Below are positions 34,457 to 44,212 of a stretch of 56,499 nt of DNA, in pieces (position 1 is the first letter of the stretch; every line of letters begins with the position of its first letter). Source of the stretch: JBAXTE01 sp964653595 (lineage in GTDB: Bacteria > Bacteroidota > Bacteroidia > Bacteroidales > WCHB1-69); the NCBI GenBank assembly GCA_964653595.1, contig CAZZHH010000022.1, positions 1 to 56,499 on the forward strand, read 5' to 3'. Made by a program: the position numbers and the translations under genes. A model generated the notes under the pieces. That model made no database searches and was not told the DNA's origin. It saw only the letters and a list, made by a program, of their open reading frames with translations.

Positions 34457-37400
34457 TTATTTTATTTTAAAAAAGTTTTTTCCATTACCATCGGCATCAT
34501 TAAAGTATTCATAAATCATTTTCAATAAATGATCTTTTGAAATTGGTTTTGTTATATAATTGTCACACCCGGCATTAATTGCTTTTTCCTTATCCCCAGT
34601 GAGAGCGTACGCAGTTTGAGCAATTATTTTCACGTTTGCATTGAACTCTCTAATTTTTCGTGTAGCTGTATAGCCATCCATTTCGGGCATTTGAATATCC
34701 ATCAATATTAAATCAACATCTGGATTTGTTCTACATATTTCTACTGCCTCTATTCCAGTTTTTGCTTTTAAAATCTCTTTACTAATGGATCTGACCGATT
34801 TTGATATCAACATTTGGGAAGTATCATCGTCTTCTGCTATTAAGACTTTTAATTGCAAAGAGGGATTAACCTCTTCTTTAACAACATTATGTTGCTTGAA
34901 TTCAGTGGTTTCAGAAGATACAACAAAAGGCAAAGTAAAATAAAAAACAGAGCCATTAATATTTAAATCCGGAAAGCTCTCTACCCATATTTTGCCACCC
35001 AGCATTTCTACATAAGCTTTAGAAATTGCTAATCCTAGACCTGCACCCTGAAAAGCTCGTGAATCGGTAATATCCGCTTGGATAAACCTTTCAAAGATCG
35101 CTTTTTGCCTCTCTTTTACTATCCCAATTCCTGAATCTTTAACATAAAATTCAACATAATCATTTTTGTGTTCACAGCCTACCTCAATCATCCCCTGATT
35201 GGTAAACTTAATAGCATTTTTTATTAAATTTGTAAGTATTGAATTTAATTTTTCCCGATCGGAGGTAATTTTACTCTCCGAAATCGCAAGTTTGTTAGTA
35301 ACAATAAACTGCAATCCTTTTTTTTGGATTTCGGGATTGAAAAAATTATAAAGATTATCAATAAGTTCTGTAATATTTACCTCTCTAATATTTAGCAACA
35401 TTAAGCCTGCTTCAATTTTCGAAATATCGATGATATCGTTGATAATAGTTAACATTCGGTAGCCACTTTTCTCTATTAATTTTATGTACTCTTGTTGCTG
35501 TTGTCCAGATAAATTGGGTTCTTTTAAAAGGGAAGAAAATCCAATAATCCCATTCATAGGTGTACGAATTTCGTGACTCATATTGGCCAAAAAAGCTGAT
35601 TTCAATCGATCGCTCTCTTCTGCTTTTTCCTTGGCCTTTATCAACTCCAACTCATATCTCTTTTTATCGGTAATATCTTCAATCATACACAAATTATGAG
35701 GGTGGTTATACAGTTTTTCACTCAATGGGACGATGGTCATATTTACCCAAACTACATTCCCACTAGGTTGAATATAGCGTTTTTCCATCTGATATCCAGG
35801 AATTGCTCCTTTAAGAAGAAGCATGTTTTTCTCTTGATCTAATCCGACATCATCGGGATGAGTAATTTCCATCCAATTTACAGAGGGCATTTCCTCTATA
35901 GATCTACCCACAATCTCGGCATATCTTGGATTTGCTTGAATGATTCTTCCATTAAGTGAATCCGATAAAGAGATACCAATAGGAGACTGCATAAAAACAG
36001 TTTTAAACCGAGATTCGCTTTCACTTAAAGCCAATTCTGCTAGCTTTCGTTCGGTAATATCGGAGAAACTAACCAAGCTAGCCCAAACTTCACCTACAGA
36101 ATTTAAGATAGGAACACCAAAAACTTCTAACAACTTCTCAGTACCATCGGGTCTTACTACAATCATATCGTCTACATAAGACGACTCTCCGATCATTCCT
36201 CTATGAATTGGCATCTCTTCTACAGGATATGGATCACGATTTTCAGCTTTAAAAGCCTTATATACTTCTGCTAAGTTATTTTTATTAGCATCTGGCATAA
36301 TACCTCGTCCAAGTAAATTCATGGCTGATTCATTTGCTAATAAGGGCTTACCAGAAGGCACTTCTACCATAAAAACACCTTGAGTAAGATTTTTCAACAG
36401 CGAATTTAAAAGCTCATTTTGCTTAGATATCTCCTCTTTGTTACGTTTAAGTTGTTCCTCATTCTCAATTCTATCCGTCATGTCGATAGTGTATCCAGCT
36501 AACATATTTGTGTCGCCATAAACAATAGGAAATTTAATGGTTTTATAAAAACGACCATTCAGCTCTTCATCTACTTCAAGTAATTTATTATTGGATACTA
36601 CATGCCAATCATCTTTCGTAAATTGTTCCGCTAAATCAGGAGGAAAAAGATCAAACATAGTTTTGCCAATCATTTTTGAACCCGGTATTCCAATCATATC
36701 AACATAGTTTTCACTAGCCATTATCACTCTACTTTCGGAGGGGGATACCTCTTTAATAAAGGAGTATATTGGAGAATATTTCAAAAATTGGCTCAATAAT
36801 TCATTGCTTTTTTTGATTGAATTTTCAATCTGTTTTCGCTCTGTGATATCTCTGATGAAAGTTTGATAAGTCCCATTTGGCATTCTCCTAGAGTTCATCT
36901 CTACAACTCTTTTCCCTTTATCTTTGCGAATAATCTCTCTCTCTTGAATTACGGTTTCTCCAGAGTTCAGCAAATCAAATCGCAATGGTTTTTCGTTTAA
37001 TAACGAAGGGGCAAACAAGTCGTTAATATGCATCGTCAACAGCTCCTCTTTTGTGAAACCTGTAAGCACCGATGCCTTCCTATTTCCTTGTATAAAATAA
37101 CCTAATTTATCGCCCTGCAAAAAAGCATCTGGAGCAAGTTCTAAAAGTAATCGATTATTCTCTTCGCTCTCAATCAACGCAATTTGGGCTTGTTTTAAGT
37201 CGGTGATATCCATCAAAGAGGCGATACTTTTGGTAGTGCCAGGTATCATGTTGACACAATTTATCATATTGCGAATTTCTCCGTTTTTCCTGACAAATCG
37301 AAATTCATATTTGATTGGAGCATCCCCTTTTTCATTCCTTCTGTTGTAATGATACATTTTCATCTTTTCCAAATCTTCAGCAACAACAAATTTGGTCCAA

Positions 37401-38455
37401 CTCATTTTCCCCTCTAAGTCTTCTTTAGAATAACCTGAAAGGCGCACCCATTCATCGTTAGCTAACGAGATAATAGTGTCTTGCTCGATGATAATTGCCG
37501 CAGTGCCAGTACTTTCAAAAACCGTTCTATAGAGCTGTTCGCTATTTTTTAGCATAAAATCTCGCTGATATTCTTCTGTAACATCTCGAAACACTAACAC
37601 CGCACCCCTAATTTTATCCTCCGAATCGAGTAAAGGAGCAGCAGAATCAGCAATTTGATATTCACGACCATCCTTAGATAACAATATGGTATGATTGGCT
37701 AATCCTACAATCTTCCCAGAATCTATCACTTTAAAAAATGGATTTTCAGCAGGTTTTTTAGTAACTGCATTTATAATGTTAAAAACCTGGTTTAAAGGTT
37801 GTCCTATAGCATTCGTTAAGTTCCAACCAGTTAACGATTCTGCAACCGGATTAAGATAGGTGATTAGTCCTTCACAATCGGCAACAATTACGGCATCTCC
37901 TATCGATTTTAAAGTAATTGTAAGCTCTTCGTTGCTCTCTTGAATTTTTTTTTCAAACAACTTGCGTTCGGTAATATTGCGAACCATCGCTTGAATTAAC
38001 TTTTGATCAGAACTTTGAAACAAATTTAAACTAATTTCAACATCAAAGGGAGTTCCATCATATTTTGTATGTGTCCACTCAAACAATTGAGGTTCTCCAT
38101 TATAAACTTTAGTAATGTAGTCTTTGGATGCTTCTTCTGAAGTTCTTCCATCCGATTGATAAAGGGGAGAAAACTTGTGAGGTGGAAGTCCAATAATTTG
38201 ATCCATGGAACATCCAAACATCTCCAAAGTTTTTGGATTACAATCCGTAAAAACAAATGAATCCATTAAAAAAATGGCATCATTCGCAGATTCAAAAAGT
38301 TTTCTATATTTTGATTCACTATCAATATACGCATTTTCAAATCTAGATTGATCTATTTGAATCTGTCCAATTTTTGCTTTTAATAAATCATTCTCTTGCT
38401 TTAATGTAAATAACTCACTTAAAAGCTCTTCCTGATTTTTGTCTTGATTATCCAT
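34457..38455 (-). CDS. Seven-PAS hybrid histidine kinase
   Basis: A 1332-residue cytoplasmic-looking kinase with no membrane helix. A short coiled coil (residues 1-40) is followed by seven PAS-like modules. Each begins in the style of YRKLFESANDAIFLMD, and several are followed by PAC motifs such as FRDVTEEYQRDF and IRDITERKQIE. A HisKA domain has ANMSHEIRTPMNGIIGF, the ATPase domain has DSGIGI and GAGLGLAI, and the receiver domain has the phospho-acceptor in ILMDIQMPEMDG. Seven PAS modules suggest integration of several small-molecule or redox cues. The paralogous kinase follows 70 bases downstream on the same strand. Confidence 0.93.
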   Translation of the reverse strand: MDNQDKNQEELLSELFTLKQENDLLKAKIGQIQIDQSRFENAYIDSESKYRKLFESANDAIFLMDSFVFTDCNPKTLEMFGCSMDQIIGLPPHKFSPLYQSDGRTSEEASKDYITKVYNGEPQLFEWTHTKYDGTPFDVEISLNLFQSSDQKLIQAMVRNITERKLFEKKIQESNEELTITLKSIGDAVIVADCEGLITYLNPVAESLTGWNLTNAIGQPLNQVFNIINAVTKKPAENPFFKVIDSGKIVGLANHTILLSKDGREYQIADSAAPLLDSEDKIRGAVLVFRDVTEEYQRDFMLKNSEQLYRTVFESTGTAAIIIEQDTIISLANDEWVRLSGYSKEDLEGKMSWTKFVVAEDLEKMKMYHYNRRNEKGDAPIKYEFRFVRKNGEIRNMINCVNMIPGTTKSIASLMDITDLKQAQIALIESEENNRLLLELAPDAFLQGDKLGYFIQGNRKASVLTGFTKEELLTMHINDLFAPSLLNEKPLRFDLLNSGETVIQEREIIRKDKGKRVVEMNSRRMPNGTYQTFIRDITERKQIENSIKKSNELLSQFLKYSPIYSFIKEVSPSESRVIMASENYVDMIGIPGSKMIGKTMFDLFPPDLAEQFTKDDWHVVSNNKLLEVDEELNGRFYKTIKFPIVYGDTNMLAGYTIDMTDRIENEEQLKRNKEEISKQNELLNSLLKNLTQGVFMVEVPSGKPLLANESAMNLLGRGIMPDANKNNLAEVYKAFKAENRDPYPVEEMPIHRGMIGESSYVDDMIVVRPDGTEKLLEVFGVPILNSVGEVWASLVSFSDITERKLAELALSESESRFKTVFMQSPIGISLSDSLNGRIIQANPRYAEIVGRSIEEMPSVNWMEITHPDDVGLDQEKNMLLLKGAIPGYQMEKRYIQPSGNVVWVNMTIVPLSEKLYNHPHNLCMIEDITDKKRYELELIKAKEKAEESDRLKSAFLANMSHEIRTPMNGIIGFSSLLKEPNLSGQQQQEYIKLIEKSGYRMLTIINDIIDISKIEAGLMLLNIREVNITELIDNLYNFFNPEIQKKGLQFIVTNKLAISESKITSDREKLNSILTNLIKNAIKFTNQGMIEVGCEHKNDYVEFYVKDSGIGIVKERQKAIFERFIQADITDSRAFQGAGLGLAISKAYVEMLGGKIWVESFPDLNINGSVFYFTLPFVVSSETTEFKQHNVVKEEVNPSLQLKVLIAEDDDTSQMLISKSVRSISKEILKAKTGIEAVEICRTNPDVDLILMDIQMPEMDGYTATRKIREFNANVKIIAQTAYALTGDKEKAINAGCDNYITKPISKDHLLKMIYEYFNDADGNGKNFFKIK

Positions 38456-38666
38456 AAATTAAATCATTTTCTCAAACTAACTACAACTTTCTTAATTTTA
38501 ATAATTAACAAGCACCTAAACAAATAAATTCTTAGAATTAATATTTTTTGTAAATATATAACAAATAGCAATTTGAAAGTACAAAATCGATAAAAAAATT
38601 CTTTATAATTACAAATGAATAATTAAATCACCTACTTTAGGTATAACATTCCAACATATTAAATTT
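38456..38666. other. AT-rich gap, nothing recognised
   Basis: Upstream region of the seven-PAS kinase. It is very AT-rich; I see no gene, repeat or clear promoter. Confidence 0.5.
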
Positions 38667-38834
38667 TTAAATAAAAAAGGACTTCGTTCCTCTGAGATTT
38701 ATAGGATCGAAGATTTCATTTTTTACTCCTAAATCATCAAAAAAATCACAGAAGTTATTATCTTTTTGTTTTACTAAAACATCGATTAGTAGATTATTAT
38801 ATGCTCTATATTGAGGGATTTGGATTAATCTGCA
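38667..38834 (-). pseudogene. Possible gene-end remnant, about 55 codons
   Basis: A minus-strand open frame begins with MCRLIQIPQYRAYNNLLIDV and ends with DPINLRGTKSFFI. It reads like real protein, but its upstream side runs directly into a terminator hairpin, leaving no room for a promoter. It may be the decayed tail of a lost gene. Not recognised. Confidence 0.3.
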
Positions 38835-38847
38835 CATTTTGGAGCAC

Positions 38848-38882
38848 AAAAAAACCGTAAGATTTGCATCTACGGTTTTTTA
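38848..38882. terminator. Two-way rho-independent terminator
   Basis: AAAAAAACCGTA (38848-38859) and TACGGTTTTTTA (38871-38882) form a stem with A- and T-runs on both sides. It lies about 90 bases after the HMA-like gene, which is on the minus strand. Confidence 0.8.
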
Positions 38883-38972
38883 CTTACAGACAAATTCTTC
38901 AGTTTTTGTAAGAATTAATCAAATGTCATACATTTCAAAGAAGATAGACACTGTATCTCATTAAGACACAGG

Positions 38973-39314
38973 CTAATTTTGATCGGGAACTTGATCATGA
39001 GTGCATGCTTTATTTATTTTCACCCCTTCTTTGGAAAACTCGCATGTATATCCAATTTTTTCGATTGCGGTTACCAATTTTTCTTTATTTTGTTTAGCAG
39101 GGTCGTATTCGATTTTCACAACTTTTGTCACAACATCGGCAACTGCAGTTACTACACCATCAAGTTTAGACAGCTCTTTATCAAGTAAAGCTTTTCCATT
39201 GGCACAATGAAAGTTTACTTTCACGTTAAACACTTCGGTCTTTGGGCTTTGTGCAAATGTGCTTGAAATTGCAATAAGGATAAAAGCAACAAAAATAAAT
39301 TTAAGATTTTTCAT
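38973..39314 (-). CDS. Exported HMA-like protein with degenerate metal motif
   Basis: A 113-residue periplasmic protein with a signal peptide (residues 1-22, ending TFAQS) and one heavy-metal-associated (HMA) ferredoxin-like fold. It shows strand-helix-strand features in ELSKLDGVVTAVADVVTKVV and LVTAIEKIGYTCEF. HMA domains normally bind metal through CxxC at the first loop; here that loop is NFHCANGK with a single cysteine (residue 37). Other cysteines occur at GYTCEF and in the tail ACTHD. It may bind copper or mercury through a different set of residues, or may have lost binding. Monocistronic, with a terminator after it. Confidence 0.8.
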   Translation of the reverse strand: MKNLKFIFVAFILIAISSTFAQSPKTEVFNVKVNFHCANGKALLDKELSKLDGVVTAVADVVTKVVKIEYDPAKQNKEKLVTAIEKIGYTCEFSKEGVKINKACTHDQVPDQN

Positions 39315-39467
39315 TTTTTACATTTTTAGGTTAAATATTTTGGATAATATATATTTCAAAGGTACGATTTATTTTTTTATAAAGCTACTCGAAAAACATT
39401 AATTATCTATTTTACACAAATGATATGGATGAATTTTTCAAGAATAGATTATTACATTGTTGATTTA

Positions 39468-40703
39468 TTATCGAATGGAATATTTTTTCTTCAATACGAT
39501 GGTCAATACCAACCCAATAAAAGCCAATACACCTCCAGTTACAAAAGCAGGAGTATAACTACCAGTAGTATCATACAACCACGATCCAACAATAGAAGCG
39601 ATGGCACCGGTACCAAAGGCTGTATAAACAATTCCATAATTCACACCTAAGTTTTTGGTTCCAAAAGTTTGCGCTGTTAAATTTGGGAACAATGCCATAG
39701 AGGCAGCAAATCCCCATCCTAAAAATCCAGAGCATAAATAAAGCACTCCTTGGTTTACTGCAATAACAGGGAACAAAAAGAATGTGGCGGTTTGTAAGGT
39801 ATAAGTAATTACTAATACCGTAAGAACGCCAAACTTATCCCCCAAAAACCCAGCTAGAGGTCGTCCAAGTCCATTAAAAAAGGCAAAAATCGACAAAGCA
39901 AAAGCTGCATCTACAGGCGCTAACTCAACCACTTGCTTTCCATAGGGCAAAATAAGGGTGAGACAGACAAATCCTCCGAACAAGATAAGTGTAAACACAG
40001 TCCAAATAAACCAAAAGATAGGATTTTTTAGCATTTCTAATGGAGTAGCCTCGTGAGTTAAGTGAGTAGTTTTTACTTTACTTTGGCTGGAGGTCCAACC
40101 TTCTGGTGTCCAACCTTCTGGTGGATTACGAGTAAGCCAAGATGCAAAAAGGGAAACGGAGGTAGTAATTGCTGCAATAATTAGGAAGGTATTTTCGATA
40201 CCAAAATCAGGAATCAAAATTTTTGCTTTTAGTGGGGCCCACACAACGGCAGAAAGTCCCATTCCTGTAACAGATAGGGCAATAGCTAATCCCGGAAAAT
40301 CAGGCAACCACTTTCGTGAAGGAGGAATTGCACATGCATACGCAATTCCGCCAGCAGTACCACCAATAAGACCATATGTTACTATTAGCCACCAGGTATA
40401 TGGGAAATCGCCCACTCTGGAAGCCAGTGTATAAGAAATAGCAAATAAAAGTGCTGCAAATAACCCAGTTTTTCTAGGTCCAATTTTATCTTGCAATCTA
40501 CCAGCAGGAATCGTCATTATACTCGACATAAAGATAAAAATGAGAAAGGGTATATTTGTTTCCATCTTTGTCCATCCAAATCTTTCGCCCATCGGATTAA
40601 TGAAGGCGCTCCAAGCATATGCTGTTCCAACCATTAACGTAAAAAGGAAGCCTGCTAGTGGAATGCTCCATCTGGATAATACGTACATTTTGTTACTTTT
40701 CAT
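39468..40703 (-). CDS. OFA-family MFS transporter
   Basis: A 411-residue inner-membrane permease with twelve predicted helices. The start RWSIPLAGFLFTLMVGTAYA then WSAFINPM (about residues 11-38), the loop motif GRLQDKIGPRKTG (about 63-75) and GTAGGIAYACAIPPSRKWLP (about 115-134) are typical of the oxalate/formate antiporter branch. Actual substrates in this branch vary widely and include monocarboxylates. A basic loop with a duplicated GWTPEGWT (about residue 196) separates the halves. It is preceded by a hairpin at 40781-40810. Confidence 0.85.
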   Translation of the reverse strand: MKSNKMYVLSRWSIPLAGFLFTLMVGTAYAWSAFINPMGERFGWTKMETNIPFLIFIFMSSIMTIPAGRLQDKIGPRKTGLFAALLFAISYTLASRVGDFPYTWWLIVTYGLIGGTAGGIAYACAIPPSRKWLPDFPGLAIALSVTGMGLSAVVWAPLKAKILIPDFGIENTFLIIAAITTSVSLFASWLTRNPPEGWTPEGWTSSQSKVKTTHLTHEATPLEMLKNPIFWFIWTVFTLILFGGFVCLTLILPYGKQVVELAPVDAAFALSIFAFFNGLGRPLAGFLGDKFGVLTVLVITYTLQTATFFLFPVIAVNQGVLYLCSGFLGWGFAASMALFPNLTAQTFGTKNLGVNYGIVYTAFGTGAIASIVGSWLYDTTGSYTPAFVTGGVLAFIGLVLTIVLKKKYSIR

Positions 40704-40780
40704 TGTAACCTTTTTTGTTTTTTTAATTATTAATTTGGATTTCAGACCACCATTTTATCATACTTGACTATCAAAAACAA

Positions 40781-40810
40781 AAAAGATGGATCCTTTCGGG
40801 TTCATCTTTT
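40781..40810. terminator. Hairpin between the permease and the upstream orphan gene
   Basis: AAAAGATGGATCC (40781-40793), loop TTTC, GGGTTCATCTTTT (40798-40810); eight perfect outer pairs and inner G-U tolerant pairing. It probably terminates the minus-strand gene ending at 40961. Confidence 0.6.
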
Positions 40811-40960
40811 ATCATCTTTAAATACATTTGTTAATGAACAAAATGTGCGCAAAAATACGATAAATAATTAAACGACCAATAGATAGATTAGTTTTAGGCA
40901 AAAAAACAATTTGTAGGGAAGAGTAAAGCATACTGATGAGAATAAAAGAAACAAGGTTAA

Positions 40961-41770
40961 TCAATCCTCAAAATCATCATTATGATAAATTGTGTATGCA
41001 AAGAAAAATGTCCGTGGATCGCTTAATCCAGTAAGTTTTTTAGCTCTATCTTCATCAAATCCATTATTAAGCAACTTTAAATATTGTTTGTACGACATAT
41101 TTAACAAAAAACAAACTTCATCTACTTTAGCTTTAAGTTTCAGCGACTTTTGATTTAGATTGCCAGGCAATGGCTTACAATTTACAGGATGATTTTTCTC
41201 AAACCATACCATATATGCAGGAAGATACTTTAATCCATAAGAGGTTAATTGTGAAAACAGCTCACTCTCTTCCCAATTATGGATTTGAGTAAGTTGGTAT
41301 ATTTGAGTAAGACAATCTTTTTTTCGAATAATAAAATATTCAGCCATCACATTATCTTCTGTATCAGAATTTTTAAGCAAGATTTCGTTGTACACGAAAA
41401 GAGTATAGCTATTTGCACCGATTAAGATTTCGGGCAACACTTCAAAAGGATCTGATTTTGACAATCGAGCGGAAGATAAAAGCTGATTAAAAGTTTTAGG
41501 GTAACTTGACAAATACTCTTCTGCCTGATCAGACATTTGTTTATACAATGTCGTAGCAACTTTTTCTTGAGGAGTGGAATCGAGAATTTTCCATATTAAA
41601 TTTGAGTATTTATTGCTTCGCGGCAAACCAAAACTGCGCAGTAGCTTCTTCTCAAGCAACGACACCTCTTGATACAATTCACCATCGCGAGTAGCTCCTC
41701 CTTTTCGTTGCAACAAAAAATATTTATCGAGATAATTATGAATAATTTCTTTGATGTCCGTTTTTATCAT
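40961..41770 (-). CDS. Orphan cytoplasmic protein, 269 aa
   Basis: I do not recognise the family. The protein is helical and charged with no signal or membrane segment. Its tail has the pattern VDEVCFLLNMSYKQYLKLLN followed by GFDEDRAKKLTGLSDPRTFF, which looks like a small helical bundle. An upstream start at 41803 would add eleven basic residues; the ATG at 41770 (MIKTDIKEIIHNYLDKYF) looks more natural. It is a single gene with AT-rich gaps on both sides. Confidence 0.6.
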   Translation of the reverse strand: MIKTDIKEIIHNYLDKYFLLQRKGGATRDGELYQEVSLLEKKLLRSFGLPRSNKYSNLIWKILDSTPQEKVATTLYKQMSDQAEEYLSSYPKTFNQLLSSARLSKSDPFEVLPEILIGANSYTLFVYNEILLKNSDTEDNVMAEYFIIRKKDCLTQIYQLTQIHNWEESELFSQLTSYGLKYLPAYMVWFEKNHPVNCKPLPGNLNQKSLKLKAKVDEVCFLLNMSYKQYLKLLNNGFDEDRAKKLTGLSDPRTFFFAYTIYHNDDFED

Positions 41771-42025
41771 TCCGATTTTTTTCAATTTATTGCTTTTACG
41801 CAAGAAATAAAAAAAAGTTTAGCGAATTCTCAAAAAAAAAACAGCATTTTACAATCACTCTTTGACAACTAACGAGTTATGGTTTCCATTTGTAAAAAAA
41901 ATAAAATAGAAATAAACAAAATTCAACATTTTGCATTTATTATTTTGACAAATAATAGTCTAAAACACAAAATAGGATAAAAATATAATAGCACATTTGC
42001 ATTTAAGAAATTCAAAATATTAGAT

Positions 42026-42033
42026 TAAATTTG
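42026..42033 (+). promoter_or_regulatory. -7 box before the DUF2461 gene
   Basis: TAAATTTG, 18 bases before the ATG at 42051. No TTG at the right spacing. Nothing else is recognised in the gap from 41771. Confidence 0.45.
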
Positions 42034-42050
42034 CAAAAACACACAAAAAG

Positions 42051-42710
42051 ATGATTAGCAATAACGTTATATTTTTTTTAGAAGAGCTTTCGAGAAACAA
42101 TAATCGTGAATGGTTTTTGGCGCACCATGACGCTTACCAAGAGTCGTTATCCGAGATCAAGGAGTTAACTTCCACACTTTTATCCGAAATTCAAAAAATA
42201 GATAAGAGGCTCGTTGGTGTAAACAGCAAAGACTGTACTTTTAGAATCTATAGAGATATTCGATTTTCGAAAGACAAAACTCCATATAAAAATCATTTTG
42301 GAATTTATTTTGCCCCTGGAGGAAAAAACAGCTCAAAACCAGGATATTATTTACACATTGAGCCAAACGAATCATTTTTTGGTGGTGGAGCATGGATGTC
42401 ACCCACAAACGAACTTTTTGCAATCCGTCAGGAGATTTATTACAACTACCTCACATATAAAACCATTGTAGAGGAACCTGATTTTGCAAATGAGTTCCCA
42501 AACCTCGACAGCACATATATAAACAAAAAAGCTCCAAAGGGATTTGATCCAAACTTTGAAGGAATTGAGATATTAAAGCATAAATGCTTTTTCTTTTTTC
42601 AAAAGATCAACAATGATGAGCTATCCTCTCCACATTGTAAAGAAAAGATAGTAAGATTATTTCAAATGCTACAGCCTTTCAACGCATTTTTAAATTCAGC
42701 AATAGAGTAA
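42051..42710 (+). CDS. DUF2461 / TIGR02453 family protein
   Basis: A 219-residue protein of a conserved family of unknown function (usual length about 220-230). Recognisable motifs are FLEELSRNNNREWFLAHHDA (residues 9-28), FRIYRDIRFSKDKTPYKNHF (about 64-83) and the glycine-rich GGGAWMSP. The arginine-aspartate core suggests an enzyme or nucleotide-binding role, but none is established. It starts a run of five same-strand genes that ends with a potassium channel. Confidence 0.9.
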   Translation: MISNNVIFFLEELSRNNNREWFLAHHDAYQESLSEIKELTSTLLSEIQKIDKRLVGVNSKDCTFRIYRDIRFSKDKTPYKNHFGIYFAPGGKNSSKPGYYLHIEPNESFFGGGAWMSPTNELFAIRQEIYYNYLTYKTIVEEPDFANEFPNLDSTYINKKAPKGFDPNFEGIEILKHKCFFFFQKINNDELSSPHCKEKIVRLFQMLQPFNAFLNSAIE

Positions 42711-42750
42711 CAGTGCATTCCAAATCCTAAACAATCCTTAAAATAAAAAA

Positions 42751-43563
42751 ATGAAAAGAGTCAACCTATTAAAAAATATTGGTTTTTGGATAATCGCAAT
42801 CCTTTTCACCTTTGCTTTTGCATCCTATCAACGTATGACAGGACCCACATACCCAATAAAAGGAGTTATAAACATTGACAATACAGAAATTTCGTACAAA
42901 CTTTTGCGCACTTGGGGAGGCAATTCAGATGCCAAAATCGAAATTGTAGTACCAGAAAATATCCAAGGAGAAGTCATTTACAAAAGATACAAGAGCAATG
43001 ATGACTGGCAAACCGTGCCCATGGAAAAAACAAAAAAATCTCTTGTTGCCACTTTCCCCAATCAACCTCCAGCTGGAAAAATCATGTATCAAATCGTATT
43101 AATAAGCGAAAAAAGCAGAGTTAACATTTGTGAAGAGCCCGTTGTCATACGATTTAAAGGGGAAGTTCCTACGGCATGGTTGATTTTGCATATTATTTTC
43201 ATCTTTGGAGCAATGCTTATGACCATACGCACAGCTTTAGAAGCTATATTTAGAAGGAAAAGAGTCTTCCTATTCACCAAAATTACACTTTTCTTCTGGG
43301 TTGTTGGCGGAATGGTATTTGGGCCAATAATCCAAGAGTTTGCTTTTGGAGCATTGTGGACAGGGTGGCCATTTGGTCACGATTTAACAGATAATAAAAC
43401 GTTAGTAGCTTTAATATTTTGGGTTATAGCATACTTTAAACTTAGAAAAGATCCTACCAATCGTTTTTGGCCAATTTTGGCTGCAATCATAATGATAGCT
43501 GTATTTCTTATCCCCCATAGCGTCTTAGGTTCCGAAATTGATTATACAAAACTGCCCAAATAG
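42751..43563 (+). CDS. Membrane protein with periplasmic beta domain, 270 aa
   Basis: Not a named family to me. One N-terminal helix (residues 8-27) is followed by a beta-rich extracytoplasmic domain (about 35-130, with IKGVINIDNTEISYKLLRTW). About four further helices follow (about 143-265) with a conserved-looking MVFGPIIQEFAFGALWTGWP and histidines near residue 211. Its stop codon is followed directly, with no spacer, by the start of the rhomboid gene (TAGATG). That indicates translational coupling and possibly a shared task at the membrane. Confidence 0.75.
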   Translation: MKRVNLLKNIGFWIIAILFTFAFASYQRMTGPTYPIKGVINIDNTEISYKLLRTWGGNSDAKIEIVVPENIQGEVIYKRYKSNDDWQTVPMEKTKKSLVATFPNQPPAGKIMYQIVLISEKSRVNICEEPVVIRFKGEVPTAWLILHIIFIFGAMLMTIRTALEAIFRRKRVFLFTKITLFFWVVGGMVFGPIIQEFAFGALWTGWPFGHDLTDNKTLVALIFWVIAYFKLRKDPTNRFWPILAAIIMIAVFLIPHSVLGSEIDYTKLPK

Positions 43564-44187
43564 ATGAGCGTTACAATTCTAATTATCTGTATCACGGGTG
43601 CAATATCCTTTATTGCTTTTCAAAATCCGAATGTATTTGACAAACTTAAGTTTAATGCTTATCAAATTAAACACGGCAATCAATGGTATCGTTCGTTTAC
43701 TTATGGATGGATACATGCTGACTATGTTCATTTGGCAATCAACATGTTTGTTCTTTACTCTTTTGGTAGTGCTGTTGAGTTCTTTTTTGCTCATCTTTTT
43801 CCTGGCAAGGAGACACTTTATTTTTTGGTGCTCTATTTAGGTGGAATCGTTTTTTCTACTTTATTTGATATGCGTAGATACAATAACACCCCATCGTATA
43901 ATGCTGTTGGAGCTTCTGGTGCAGTATCGGCGGTTGTTTTTGCGAGTATCCTATTTCATCCTTTGGGTAGTTTGTCGTTACTTTTTATTCCCATAAAAAT
44001 TCCTTCTTTTATTTTTGGCACGTTATACTTGATTTATTCGGCATACATGAGTAAAAAAAACGTTGACAACATTGGTCATAGTGCACACTTTTGGGGTGCA
44101 GTATATGGATTTTTGCTACCTATTGCTTTAAACCCAAAACTTTTTCTTTACTTTGTATCCGAAATTTCACGTTTCTTCAATTTATAA
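43564..44187 (+). CDS. Rhomboid-family intramembrane serine protease
   Basis: A 207-residue protease with six predicted helices. The catalytic serine is 118 in VGASGAVSAVVF and the general base is histidine 175 in HSAHFWGAVYGF; together they form the rhomboid dyad. The usual loop-1 features appear in WIHADYVHLAINMFVLYSFG. It would cleave transmembrane helices of partner proteins inside the membrane. The unnamed membrane protein encoded immediately before it, with zero spacing, is a natural candidate for substrate or adaptor (inference). Confidence 0.92.
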   Translation: MSVTILIICITGAISFIAFQNPNVFDKLKFNAYQIKHGNQWYRSFTYGWIHADYVHLAINMFVLYSFGSAVEFFFAHLFPGKETLYFLVLYLGGIVFSTLFDMRRYNNTPSYNAVGASGAVSAVVFASILFHPLGSLSLLFIPIKIPSFIFGTLYLIYSAYMSKKNVDNIGHSAHFWGAVYGFLLPIALNPKLFLYFVSEISRFFNL

Positions 44188-44212
44188 TTATCTGAACTAA
44201 AATTCAAGACAG

